From positions 1 to 64,000 of the forward strand of contig JAIPFM010000072.1 in NCBI GenBank assembly GCA_021736645.1: a DNA stretch of 64,000 nucleotides, read 5' to 3'. This document shows, piece after piece, positions 1-8,805 of the stretch (its first letter is position 1; every line of letters begins with the position of its first letter). A program made the position numbers and the translations under genes. The stretch comes from Phycisphaerae bacterium (GTDB taxonomy: Bacteria; Planctomycetota; Phycisphaerae; Sedimentisphaerales; Anaerobacaceae). The notes beneath the pieces are model-generated. The model did not search any database, was not told where the DNA came from, and worked only from the letters and a program-made list of their open reading frames with translations.

Positions 1-119
1 TCGCTTCCCTCGTATCCCCACGCCTGAACACCGTCATAATGGCTGTGGCAGATGAACCCCCGCCACAAAGAGGCGATCTCGTTGTCATGGAGTCCGATGA
101 AATTGCAGGCGATATCGAC
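1..119 (-). CDS. Possible partial coding fragment, unknown product
   Basis: The minus strand is open from about position 119 to the left edge (39 codons) and reads like protein, with segments such as [17 protein letters not shown] and [14 protein letters not shown]. No start codon lies upstream before an in-frame stop near 131, so the 5' end appears lost, apparently at the junction with the ORF6N-like relic that begins around 120. I do not recognise the family. It may be a gene remnant, or chance coding potential in a decayed region. Confidence 0.25.
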
Positions 120-130
120 CTTTAGTATTT

Positions 131-400
131 ACTGAGCAAGGGGTGGCAATGCTTTCCAGTGTTCTCCGCAGTAAACAAGCCGTTGAGATTAATATCCAGA
201 TTATGCGAGCTTTTGCACGTTAACGTCAATTACTCAGCATACACAAAGAACTGGCCAAGCGTTTAACACGGTTTGAAAATCAAATGAAGGATCAGGATGA
301 TGCTATTGCTCATCAATTTCAGGAGGTTTTTACTCTCCTGGAGCAGCTATTCCAGACACCTGAATCCAAAAGAAGCCTATTGGCTGTCTGTCCGAATTAA
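131..400 (+). pseudogene. ORF6N-domain protein, C-terminal remnant with an in-frame stop
   Basis: The plus frame reads [14 protein letters not shown], then [13 protein letters not shown], a TAA stop at 221-223, then RQLLSIHKELAKRL and a C-terminal coiled stretch ending at a TAA at 398-400. This order ([13 protein letters not shown], then NIQIMRxFxxLR, then HKELAKRL) is typical of the C-terminal half of ORF6N-domain proteins, DNA-binding proteins common in phages and mobile islands. The N-terminal DNA-binding half is missing and the stop interrupts the conserved block, so this is a relic. The stop could have arisen by a one-base TTA to TAA change. Confidence 0.7.
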
Positions 401-830
401 AAGATCACAAAAGCAAAGCTAAGGTGAACCAAACAACCAGGAACTGACTGCACGAAAGAGATAGTTTGCCTCGGGCAACCTATCCTTCAGTGATTAAATA
501 TGAACACGCAGGTTTGGAAGAAGGCCATGAGACTGAAGGGTATCGAAAGAAAAGTGCCCAGCCGTAAATCGACTGAAAAGCCAAGTCGAAAAAAATCCAA
601 TATCCAATACGGAAAACAACGGCTTCCCTGGAGCAAATGCAGCCGCGACAGCGGCGCAAAACAACTCAGGAATGTCCAATGTCCACGGATGGAAGTCGCT
701 GCGCTCCATTGTCCTAATTTGGTATTCGTTAGTTTGCAAAAACGTTCATTGACCCGTCAAACGCCCAAGCCCTTCGAGGGAAATTGCTGGATGGGACAAT
801 CCATTTAGCGACGAAGGAGCGTGGATTCTT
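401..830. other. Non-coding stretch with dispersed repeat fragments
   Basis: I see no convincing gene. The stretch holds short phrases that recur elsewhere in the window: AATATCCAATA-type words near 597-625, and a 'GGAATGTCCAATGTCCACGG' word near 670-690. A related stretch lies at about 9893-9945. These look like small intergenic repeats and not coding sequence. The stretch ends at the 3' end of the radical SAM operon. Confidence 0.5.
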
Positions 831-2249
831 TTAGGAGTGGTCGTTAACTCGGTAGCTCCATAGCGGAGAGGGCAGCAGGTGTCCGGTGTCAATGGTCTCT
901 GCTGCGTCCTGGGAAGACAGCTTTTTCTTCAGCTCCGGAATTTCCGAAAGGATCCACAGGGCCAGCCGATAGCGCTGTTCGATCAGCTCACATTCCAATC
1001 TGTAGGGATGCCCAAGGCAGTGGTTGTAAAAAAGGGCGTGGGTACTGCATCCGCCGCCACATAGGGCCCGGAGCCAGCAGTGGACGCAGCCTGTTCTTCC
1101 GTTGAAGTATTTCTCCCGCCATGGCCGTTGGAGGTTCTCGATAAGACCTTGCTCCAAATTTCCCAATTTGGCGTCCTCAAGCCCCGTGGACATGTGGCAG
1201 GCATAAATGTCCCTTTCAGCAGTCACTGCCAGGGTGGTGATCCCCGCACCGCAGCGGGAGAGCCTAGGCTTGGCCCGGGCCAGCCGAATAATGGCATCGT
1301 CAAAGTCCCAGAGGCAGAATGGCTTGCCCCGTCGCCACTGCCCGACGTAGTATCGGGCAAGGTCCGCATAGGCCCGCTTTACGGCGGACAGATCCCGCCA
1401 GCGAAGGGCCAGGGGATGGACAGCCGGTAAGAATACCGGCTCATAGGCGATGTTTCTGGAAAATCCGCTCTCCACAAGAAAACGGATATTGGAAAGAAAT
1501 GCGGCGCTCTGGCGTGTGAAGGTCCCGCGCAAGGTGATCCGCGCGCCTATGGGCAGATGCCCGGCAATCTCCAGGCACCGGCGGATGGCCTGCAGGGAGC
1601 CGCTGCTGTCGGCAAACGGGCGGTACCGGTCATGGCAGGTCTCGGGCCCGTCCATGCTCACCGTGAGGCTGAAAGCCTGTTCATCGAGTTGCAAAAGGGT
1701 CGGGGCACTGAGCAAAACGCCGTTGGTCACAAGATGCAGGGACAGGCTGCGCCCTTGTTCGGCCGCTTTGCGCCGGGCATGGCGCGCCGAAGAGAGAACC
1801 GTCTCCAGATTGAGCAATGGCTCGCCGCCAAAATAGGTGATCGCCAGCTCATTTGAAGGACTTGTATGAAACAGGAAGTCGATGGCTTGTTCGGCGGTGC
1901 AGGCGGACATATTCCTGAAATCTCCGCCATAGCGCCCGAAATCCGCGCTGCAGTACAAACATCGCAGGTTGCAGGTATTCGACACCTGAAGGATCAGGTT
2001 TTTGAATACCGGGGTGCTCTTCGCGCCGGACATATCCTGGGGCTTCTCAAAGATTGGAGCCAGCTCCGGCAGGGCCTTGATTTTTTCGGTGATGGGCTTG
2101 CCACCTTGCATCATCGCGCCGACCTCGCACCACTGCCCGCGCTGGAGCTCTGCATGCCGGGCTGTTACCGGGTTGTAGACATAGTACCTGCCCAGGACCC
2201 TCAAACGCTTGAGTGCGGTCCCGGTCCCTGATTTGCCATCACTGCTCAT
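831..2249 (-). CDS. Radical SAM/SPASM maturase-like protein
   Basis: This 472-residue protein is the last gene of the minus-strand operon. The radical SAM iron-sulfur motif is C93-x3-C97-x2-C100 (TCNLRCLYC), followed by FGGEPLL at about 140-146 and a SPASM-type C-terminal cysteine region (CGAG...YACH...CVHCWLRALCGGGC, about 330-410) that would bind auxiliary clusters. Residues 1-85 precede the radical SAM barrel and resemble the leader-binding N-termini of peptide maturases, but this is inference. The start overlaps the upstream gene by 4 bp (ATGA), implying translational coupling. GGEP and SPASM proteins of this class usually modify peptides or proteins. The FGGEP context is closer to PqqE/CcpM-like maturases than to anaerobic sulfatase maturases. 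Confidence 0.85.
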   Translation of the reverse strand: MSSDGKSGTGTALKRLRVLGRYYVYNPVTARHAELQRGQWCEVGAMMQGGKPITEKIKALPELAPIFEKPQDMSGAKSTPVFKNLILQVSNTCNLRCLYCSADFGRYGGDFRNMSACTAEQAIDFLFHTSPSNELAITYFGGEPLLNLETVLSSARHARRKAAEQGRSLSLHLVTNGVLLSAPTLLQLDEQAFSLTVSMDGPETCHDRYRPFADSSGSLQAIRRCLEIAGHLPIGARITLRGTFTRQSAAFLSNIRFLVESGFSRNIAYEPVFLPAVHPLALRWRDLSAVKRAYADLARYYVGQWRRGKPFCLWDFDDAIIRLARAKPRLSRCGAGITTLAVTAERDIYACHMSTGLEDAKLGNLEQGLIENLQRPWREKYFNGRTGCVHCWLRALCGGGCSTHALFYNHCLGHPYRLECELIEQRYRLALWILSEIPELKKKLSSQDAAETIDTGHLLPSPLWSYRVNDHS

Positions 2250-4003
2250 GGGGCGGTCTCTTTCATGAGGATGTCCAGAATCGCCGTTATCGTGTCGTAG
2301 TCGTCCGGTTCCCGGCGCTGTATGCGATCGATGATCTGCTGCTTTTTATACCTGCCCAGCGCATGGAGCTCCACGGCAAACGGATTCTCGTTCTCCGGTA
2401 CCCGTGGTCCGGCGCCGTTGTTTCGGCAGGCGGAGACAATGCCGCGCAGTTCTTCACGATACCGGGTGAATCCGGCCGTAAGCCGACGCAGCTCCTCGAT
2501 CAGGGCCGGGATATCCTGAATGGGGATGGGCAGCGGTCTTTCGGTCACGGCCAGGGCCCATCGGGCCAGCGTCACCAGGAGCTGTCCGATGCCGCTGCAT
2601 ATCCCGTTGATGCGTCCGATCAAATGCCCGTCAAGACCGGCACTGTTGATCCATAAGTTGCCGAGCCCAAGGTAGGACATGGGAAAGGCCGGCTCCACCT
2701 CGCCCACCAGCCGGATCAGGGCTTCACCCACCTTTTGCATGCGTCGGTCCTGCGCCCTGAACCGGGCGTAGCCATCTCCCTCCAGCCATTTGTTTTGAAC
2801 ATAGACCGCCTTTGTCCCCGTGCCGGGGTAAGGGTAAAGGTAGTTGCCCATACTCAGCGGAGACACATCGTAGCCGCCGCCTTTTTGGAAGCGCGCCTCA
2901 TAGAAAGCAAGGTTTAAATCCATCTCGGCCGCAGTGACGCCGGGATCAAAGGGCACCATGAATAGCTCCGCAGCGATGTCCAGCTCTTCGAGAAGGCTCA
3001 ACGCCCGGCGGTTGTCCTGGATGGAGGCCCGTTTTCCATAGCGTTTCAACTGGGAGGGGGCCATGGATTCGATGCCGATTTCGACCTTGCGCAGCCCGGC
3101 TGACTTGAGCTCCCTGAAAAGATCCCTTTCCACCTGATCCGCCCGGACCGTCATGAAGAAACCGCAAGCCATGCCCGATTCCCGAATGAGCGCGGCAAGC
3201 TCCTGCAACCGCCGGCGGCCTTGCTCCCCCGGGCCGACCACCGTCTCATCGATGAAGGAGAAAAGTCTCGTTGCGTATTGTTCATAGAGCTGCTGCATTT
3301 CCGTGACCACAGACACAGGGGACCGGCCCCGCCAGGCAGGCCCCTTGGACTGCCCATAAAAAGCCCTGACCGAGCAGAATGCACAGCGGCCGGTGCAGCC
3401 CCGGCTCGAGCTCATGGTCACGATGCCGCCGGAATCCATCACGGCAGCCATGTCATCCCGGGCCGGAAACGGCAGGTCGTCCAGGGGATCGATGAGCCGG
3501 GCCGCGGCGGTGCGGCGGAGGACATCACCATCACGAAAAGCGAGCCCCTCGATATTCCGCCACTCACCGCCCTGGGTAAGAGCCGATAACAGGGCCGGCA
3601 CCGTCTTTTCGCCCTCACCCAGGCCCACGCTGTCCACCCAGGGGACCTCACGGAGAATCCGTTCCGCGTCCAGCGCGGCTTCGATCCCTCCGAAGATAAT
3701 GTGACCATCGGGATTGGCGTCCCGCGCCGCCCGTGCGATTTCCACGGCCGCGGGCAGGGTCCAGTGGATGGTCGAGATGCCCAGCACCCGGAATCGTGAA
3801 CGGCGCGTTATAGCCGCCACATCCTCGACCGTCAGACCATGGAGCCCGGCGTTGATTATGGCGACGGTGAATCCGCCGGCCCGGGCCGCGGCCGCGATAT
3901 AGCCGATACCGATATTTTCCATGGAGACCACCAGTCGCTGGAATGGGGGGAAAATCAGCAGCAGGTCGACATCCACAGGCTCGGGTAGAGATGTACGCAT
4001 CAT
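2246..4003 (-). CDS. B12-binding-type radical SAM protein
   Basis: The protein has 585 residues if started at the ATG 4 bp after the TGA of the preceding gene; a second ATG follows immediately. The N-terminal part (LLLIFPPF, then VLGIST and IIFGGIEA) has the layout of a cobalamin-binding Rossmann domain. The radical SAM motif follows as SSRGCTGRCAFCS (C-x3-C-x2-C), then FIDETVV, and GIESM typical of the B12-binding radical SAM superfamily. No DxHxxG cobalamin signature is obvious, so B12 binding is by homology only. It overlaps the downstream gene by 4 bp. Relatives do methylation, ring rearrangement or C-C bond formation; the substrate here is unknown. Confidence 0.82.
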   Translation of the reverse strand: MMRTSLPEPVDVDLLLIFPPFQRLVVSMENIGIGYIAAAARAGGFTVAIINAGLHGLTVEDVAAITRRSRFRVLGISTIHWTLPAAVEIARAARDANPDGHIIFGGIEAALDAERILREVPWVDSVGLGEGEKTVPALLSALTQGGEWRNIEGLAFRDGDVLRRTAAARLIDPLDDLPFPARDDMAAVMDSGGIVTMSSSRGCTGRCAFCSVRAFYGQSKGPAWRGRSPVSVVTEMQQLYEQYATRLFSFIDETVVGPGEQGRRRLQELAALIRESGMACGFFMTVRADQVERDLFRELKSAGLRKVEIGIESMAPSQLKRYGKRASIQDNRRALSLLEELDIAAELFMVPFDPGVTAAEMDLNLAFYEARFQKGGGYDVSPLSMGNYLYPYPGTGTKAVYVQNKWLEGDGYARFRAQDRRMQKVGEALIRLVGEVEPAFPMSYLGLGNLWINSAGLDGHLIGRINGICSGIGQLLVTLARWALAVTERPLPIPIQDIPALIEELRRLTAGFTRYREELRGIVSACRNNGAGPRVPENENPFAVELHALGRYKKQQIIDRIQRREPDDYDTITAILDILMKETAP

Positions 4004-4007
4004 GATA

Positions 4008-6272
4008 TCATACTCCAAACATCGCCTTGATGGCGGCAGTGACGCGGGGACGTCTGCTTTCCAGTATCCGGTAGGCCAGTATGGCCCTCGCAAACTCAGC
4101 CCGCATGTAGTCGCACCACATCTCTGCGTCACGGGCCGGCCGCCGTGAAGCAATCCAGGCACAGGACTGGTTGCGCACCATGCACCCCCCGCCGCAGCGG
4201 GTCCGCGCCCAGCAGGCAAGGCATTCTTCCCTGACAACACATTTCCCGGGGCTGTGGATGTGCGCATCATCTTCCTGTCCGCATCGTCCCAGTGGGGCAT
4301 GGCCCGCCGCATATAGCTGGGGGCAGCGGTAGATCCGGGCCTGGGTGTCGAGGTAAACCTCGCCTGTCCCACACTCGCAGATGCCTTGTGGGCCTTTGGG
4401 TTCCGCAGCCACGAGGCCGGCAAACCCCAGGTCGACCCCGGCATCGCCCCGCAGCGCCGAATCGATGAAGAAGGGAAAAAAATCCGCCCTCGCCTGCATC
4501 AGTGCCGCGATCTCTTTTGAGGACCATACCAGTCCTGTTTTTTCTTCCCAGCCGGCAACCAGAAAGGAAATTCGGCGGCATCCCATCTCTTTCAGGTGCC
4601 CGGCCGCGCCGACCATATCGACATGGCCCGGTGTCAGGACCACCTGGCCGTCGATAACAGCGCCGCGACCGGCCTGCTTGAGCAGCCCTATACCGTGGTG
4701 TACGGCCTCCCATGAGCCTTGGCCCCCGGGGTATCTGCGGTGGCGGTCGTGGCACTCCGCGTTGCCGTCCACACTCACCTGAACAGTGACGCCATGGCGA
4801 TGGAGGGTTCGAGCGATGCGGGGCGTCATCAGGGTCGCGTTGGTGGTCAGGTGAAAAAAGGGGCGTTTGCCTCTTTGCCGGGCACCCCGGGAGATCTGCG
4901 TAATCAGGAATTCCCCCACCTCCCAGTTGAGCAGGGGTTCGCCGCCAAACAGCCCCACCACCGGTTCGACGGCCGGGCTTTCCAGAATATGGCGGACAAT
5001 CCGGCGTGCCGCCGGATAATCCAGATCATCACGCGGCGCCGTATGCCCCTTATCGTAACAGTAGTCGCAGGCCAGATTGCAGCGGCCGGTCAGGCGAATG
5101 ACAAAACTGCGGGGAGCCGCGTCCCAAGGCATGGGGGGTGCCGACGGCAATGCTGCCGCGAAAACATGGGCGATGGTTGTTTCTATCAGTTTTTCCGGCA
5201 CTCGGGAAGCAAGGACGACCAGTGATGCCTGGAGTCGGCGGGCATAATCTCGGGTATGCACGCAGGCCTGCTTTGCTTGCCTATCGACCCGACCATTCTG
5301 CTCAAAGGCATTAAAAGCACACCCCGAGACACACACCCGCCGGGCGCCACATTTTTTGCAGGAGGTCATGGCGGTCCGCCGTCTGTCCAGGTAAGGCTTT
5401 ACCCGTTCCGGGAGAAACCCCGGGTCGATGTTGCCGATCACCTGGTCGGGATGTCCCACGAAAAAGGGACAGGGGTAGATGTCACCGGTTCGGGTGGTGA
5501 CGGTGGCGTTGGTGCCCGCCTCGCAGGCGCAGGCGTCACAGCCTCCCAGAAGACAGGCCATGTGGATGGCGAGTTCTTGATCGCAGGTCCTGTCACCTGC
5601 CAGCAAAGCCTTCTGGTGCCAATCGATCCTGCGACTGAAAGCCTGCTTGACTGTTTTGCAGCGGCCTGAACGCGGGTGGTCTTCAGGGGCCGTATGAATG
5701 GGGTTGAAAGTGAACCCTTGAGCGTCGATTCCTCTGCAAAAGGCCTGAAGCCAGGCCAAGGCATCCGTCGAGGCCGCCACCGAGAAGATGGAGACAGGGT
5801 GATCCGGGTGACGCGCCACGAACCGAAGCAGGTTGCCGTACACCCTGTGGAAGCTTGGAGAGCCGTCGGGGTATATACGGTTGGCGTCATGAACCTCCGC
5901 GGGCCCATCGAGACTGACCTCGAGCCCGATTCCTTCGGCGGCGATAAAGTCCCCCAGGGCGTCGTCGAGCAGGGTCCCGTTGGTCACCAGGTGGAACCCG
6001 ATGGCCGTGTCCCCCCTGTCGGCGGCGGCCTTCTTTCCATAGGCAACGGCATGGCGGATGAGATCAGGCCGCAACAGCGGCTCCCCGCCAAAAAAAGTGA
6101 TCTTGACCCTCTTCGGTGACTGACTGAGAACGAAATCCACAAACCGCCGGCAGAAATCCGGTGTGCAATCCGCAGGGTCGGGACGGCCGCGACGGCGCAC
6201 ATAGCAATAGCGGCAGGCCAGGTTGCACCGCTCGGTGAGTTGGAGGGTAAAGGCGTATCGTTCGACAGTCAC
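4008..6272 (-). CDS. Tandem double radical SAM/SPASM protein
   Basis: This 754-residue protein contains two complete radical SAM/SPASM modules in one chain. Module 1 has C16-x3-C20-x2-C23, GGEP at 62-65, and SPASM cysteines around 249-337 (CEAG...YPCPF...CKKCGARRVCVSGC). Module 2 has C398-x3-C402-x2-C405, GGEP at 443-446, and SPASM cysteines around 632-720 (CECGTGE...YRCPQ...CLACWARTRCGGGC). Both keep all three SAM-cluster cysteines, so both may be active. The gene overlaps the upstream epimerase gene by 4 bp and lies 4 bp from the next radical SAM gene. Most SPASM maturases have one module; a duplicated one suggests sequential or two-site modification of a protein substrate (inference). Confidence 0.85.
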   Translation of the reverse strand: MTVERYAFTLQLTERCNLACRYCYVRRRGRPDPADCTPDFCRRFVDFVLSQSPKRVKITFFGGEPLLRPDLIRHAVAYGKKAAADRGDTAIGFHLVTNGTLLDDALGDFIAAEGIGLEVSLDGPAEVHDANRIYPDGSPSFHRVYGNLLRFVARHPDHPVSIFSVAASTDALAWLQAFCRGIDAQGFTFNPIHTAPEDHPRSGRCKTVKQAFSRRIDWHQKALLAGDRTCDQELAIHMACLLGGCDACACEAGTNATVTTRTGDIYPCPFFVGHPDQVIGNIDPGFLPERVKPYLDRRRTAMTSCKKCGARRVCVSGCAFNAFEQNGRVDRQAKQACVHTRDYARRLQASLVVLASRVPEKLIETTIAHVFAAALPSAPPMPWDAAPRSFVIRLTGRCNLACDYCYDKGHTAPRDDLDYPAARRIVRHILESPAVEPVVGLFGGEPLLNWEVGEFLITQISRGARQRGKRPFFHLTTNATLMTPRIARTLHRHGVTVQVSVDGNAECHDRHRRYPGGQGSWEAVHHGIGLLKQAGRGAVIDGQVVLTPGHVDMVGAAGHLKEMGCRRISFLVAGWEEKTGLVWSSKEIAALMQARADFFPFFIDSALRGDAGVDLGFAGLVAAEPKGPQGICECGTGEVYLDTQARIYRCPQLYAAGHAPLGRCGQEDDAHIHSPGKCVVREECLACWARTRCGGGCMVRNQSCAWIASRRPARDAEMWCDYMRAEFARAILAYRILESRRPRVTAAIKAMFGV

Positions 6273-7264
6273 GGCGATATTCCTTCATCGACCGATCTGA
6301 TTGCTTCCTGGAAATCCAGATCTGTTTTATCCCAGGGCAGGCCCCACCAGGGGGGGGGCTCCTGGCCCGAAAAACCGGCCAGGGTGACGGCCAGGGCCTT
6401 TTCCGTGGACCAGGCCGGCGCAAAGCCTATTTCATCTTGTATGCGCCGCGTCTCCAGAACCAGGTCCCCTTCGAAGAAGTACGGAATTTTCTGCAAGTCA
6501 GCGCCGCCCTGTTCCAGCACCCGTGCCGGGGCGCGCATCATTCGGGGCGGCTTTCCCGCCAGCCCCGCCAGAAGGTCCACATAGGCCTCCAGTGTGAAGG
6601 GCGTCCCTCCGGCGTTGTAGACCCGTCCGACAGCCCGGTCGCTTTCCATCAAACTGCAGACGGCCCGGGCCGCGTCGGCAACGAAAAGATTCTGGCAGTA
6701 GTACGGCCGGGCAGGCACGATAATGTCCTTTTCCCGCAAGATCTGCCGGAATAGGTAGGCTTCCCGGGATGAGGGATCGCGCGGACCGAACACGGCCGGC
6801 AGGCGCAGAACCGTCCAAGGCAGGCGGGCGGGGTGCTCGGCGAAGATAAGTCGCTCGCAGGCCGCTTTTTCAAATCCGTAGGCATTGAGCGGATTGGTTT
6901 CGAGCGGCGCGTCCTCGCCCACCGGGCAGTCAAGAGGCCAGCCATAGACACTGAGCGTGCTGATGTGAACGAAGCGGCGCAACCGACCACGAAAAGCTTC
7001 CAGGGCCAGCCGGGTTTCACCAGGGTGGTAGGCCGTGACGTCCACGACGGCGTCCACGGTGATGCCCGCAAGGACCCCGGCATAGCGCTCCGGCTCCCGC
7101 CGGTTCGCGACAAAGCGTGCCACGGGACGCGAATAGTGTACCGGCGTAATTCCCCGGTTCACCGTGGTGACTTGGCATCCGCGGGCCAGCAGTGCTTCCA
7201 CGACTGCATGGCCGATGAAGCGGCTGCCGCCCAGCACGGCCACGCTTTGAATCCGATCGGTCAT
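6269..7264 (-). CDS. NAD-dependent epimerase/dehydratase family protein
   Basis: This 331-residue extended short-chain dehydrogenase/reductase begins with a Rossmann nucleotide-binding motif (VLGGSRFIGHAV, near residues 10-21). It carries a catalytic-type Tyr-x3-Lys in YGFEKAACERL and a FGPRDP segment typical of nucleotide-sugar epimerases. It overlaps both neighbours by 4 bp, so it is translated as part of the radical SAM operon. Its presence suggests that a sugar or sugar-like nucleotide is handled by the pathway, or that it acts as a reductase. The substrate cannot be read from the sequence. Confidence 0.85.
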   Translation of the reverse strand: MTDRIQSVAVLGGSRFIGHAVVEALLARGCQVTTVNRGITPVHYSRPVARFVANRREPERYAGVLAGITVDAVVDVTAYHPGETRLALEAFRGRLRRFVHISTLSVYGWPLDCPVGEDAPLETNPLNAYGFEKAACERLIFAEHPARLPWTVLRLPAVFGPRDPSSREAYLFRQILREKDIIVPARPYYCQNLFVADAARAVCSLMESDRAVGRVYNAGGTPFTLEAYVDLLAGLAGKPPRMMRAPARVLEQGGADLQKIPYFFEGDLVLETRRIQDEIGFAPAWSTEKALAVTLAGFSGQEPPPWWGLPWDKTDLDFQEAIRSVDEGISP

Positions 7265-8775
7265 GCGAATCCCATCTCCCTCAGCGCCTGGTATTTGGGC
7301 AGGACGTTGGTCTCGTAGTTGAAGAGGAAGAACCCGGGGAAGATGTCTGCATGGGCGCCGATAAATTCATAGTAGGGGCGGTATTGCTCGGGCACCACAT
7401 GCCAGGTGTCCACGATCTCGTGTCCGGTGACCACGTAGACCGGGACGAGCTCGGGCACCAGGGAAAGGGTGCCGCCATAATCTCCTTTGCGATAATCCCG
7501 GTAGATATCTGTCTGGGGCAGCATGGAAAAAAGCGAAGGCAGTACGGTGACGCCCATCTGCCGGAAACGGGCCATCTGCAGGGCCGTCTGGTAAAACTCG
7601 GTCATGTCTTCAAAGGGAAATCCCCAGATGAAGAAGGTTTCCACCGACTCGAAAATACCCAGCGCCAGGGTCACCGCCTCCAGGGCGTCCTGGAAGACAA
7701 ACCCTTTAACCACCTTTTTGAGCACCTCGTCGGAACCCGATTCGATGCCGAAACGCAGTTGGACGCAACCTGTTTGTGCCATCCGCCGCATGGCGCGTTC
7801 GCTGACCAGGTTCACCCTGCCGTAGCATTTCCAACGCACCCCAAGGCCCGAGGCCTCCAGTCGGTCACAGAAGTCGAGAATTTTGGCCTCGCTGGTGTAG
7901 AAGAACTCATCCTGGAAAAGAACGGTCTTTACCCCGTAAGTCTCGTGCAACAGCCGGATCTCCGAGATGATATGGTCATGGCTGCGGTAGGTGGTCCGGC
8001 GATTCCAGACCGGTGCCACGCTGCAGAATCGGCACTCATAGGGACACCCCCGGGATGAGAGGATGCCGAAGGCATCGTAAGCGGCCATGTCCAGCCGGTG
8101 GTAAGCGGGCAGCGGCAGGGTATCGAGATTGCCAATGCGATGGGGCTTGCCGGTATAGTGCACCGTTTTGTCGATGTGACGGTGAAAAAAGCCCGGTACC
8201 CGGCAAAGCCGATCCGGATCGAATTGTGTCTTCAGGAGCAGGGGCAAGGTGGTTTCAGCCTCGCCCCGCACAATCCCGTCAATCCAGGCAAACCGCTCCA
8301 GGATCAAGGATTCCACACCAAACGGACCCACGCCACCCAGAAGGATTTTCTTTTCCGGATGCCGCTGCTTCAAACGTTGAGCCACCAGCAGGGTGAAGGG
8401 CAGCAGGTTCGCCATGCAGGAAAACCCCACCACCTCTGCCGTCCGGCCGATGAAGGCCAGCGCCGTATCGATCTCAAAGGGGTCCGCATGGCTTTCTGAC
8501 CGGGGAAGAATCTGGTAATCCACGAGGTCGACGCAGAACCCCTGTTGTTCGAGCACCGACGTCAGGTACAAGAGTCCCAGCGGAGGATGGGCCTCATGGT
8601 CGATCCCGTCGCCCAGACGGATGTACAGCAGGTTCATGTTGACGAGGGTGATGTCCGCGGCCGCTCCTGAACGTTCCCGCCCGTAGGGGCCGCCGGCCGT
8701 TCGCGCCCCGGACCCGTTTTCCCCGCTCCCCGGCCGGGCCCCCACGATGGGGATGCTGCGGCGGTCCTGTGTCAT
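7261..8775 (-). CDS. B12-binding-type radical SAM protein
   Basis: The protein has 504 residues. The ATG at 8775 is preceded by a good AGGAG site; a second possible start (MNLLYIRLG) lies about 46 codons in. The N-terminal domain (PPLGLLYLTSVLEQQGF, ILLGGVGPFG, DGIVRGEAE) is the cobalamin-binding-type Rossmann fold of this superfamily. The radical SAM motif is SSRGCPYECRFCS, followed by FQDEFFY and RFGIESGSDEVLKK. It is the first enzyme of the operon, 30 bp after the lipoprotein gene, and overlaps the epimerase gene by 4 bp. It differs clearly from the other B12-type radical SAM protein here, so the two probably do separate steps. Confidence 0.82.
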   Translation of the reverse strand: MTQDRRSIPIVGARPGSGENGSGARTAGGPYGRERSGAAADITLVNMNLLYIRLGDGIDHEAHPPLGLLYLTSVLEQQGFCVDLVDYQILPRSESHADPFEIDTALAFIGRTAEVVGFSCMANLLPFTLLVAQRLKQRHPEKKILLGGVGPFGVESLILERFAWIDGIVRGEAETTLPLLLKTQFDPDRLCRVPGFFHRHIDKTVHYTGKPHRIGNLDTLPLPAYHRLDMAAYDAFGILSSRGCPYECRFCSVAPVWNRRTTYRSHDHIISEIRLLHETYGVKTVLFQDEFFYTSEAKILDFCDRLEASGLGVRWKCYGRVNLVSERAMRRMAQTGCVQLRFGIESGSDEVLKKVVKGFVFQDALEAVTLALGIFESVETFFIWGFPFEDMTEFYQTALQMARFRQMGVTVLPSLFSMLPQTDIYRDYRKGDYGGTLSLVPELVPVYVVTGHEIVDTWHVVPEQYRPYYEFIGAHADIFPGFFLFNYETNVLPKYQALREMGFA

Positions 8776-8805
8776 AAATTCACACTCCTGAGGCTGTTCC
8801 TCTTC

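Noticed and set aside
494-808. Open frames on both strands (about 80-100 codons)
   Set aside because: Low-complexity, repeat-derived sequence with no family resemblance; overlapping frames on both strands fit intergenic repeat words.
831-2249. Radical SAM/SPASM protein as the anaerobic sulfatase maturase
   Set aside because: The GGEP context (ITYFGGEPLL) and leader-binding-like N-terminus fit peptide maturases better, and the gene lies 16 kb from the first sulfatase, in another operon.
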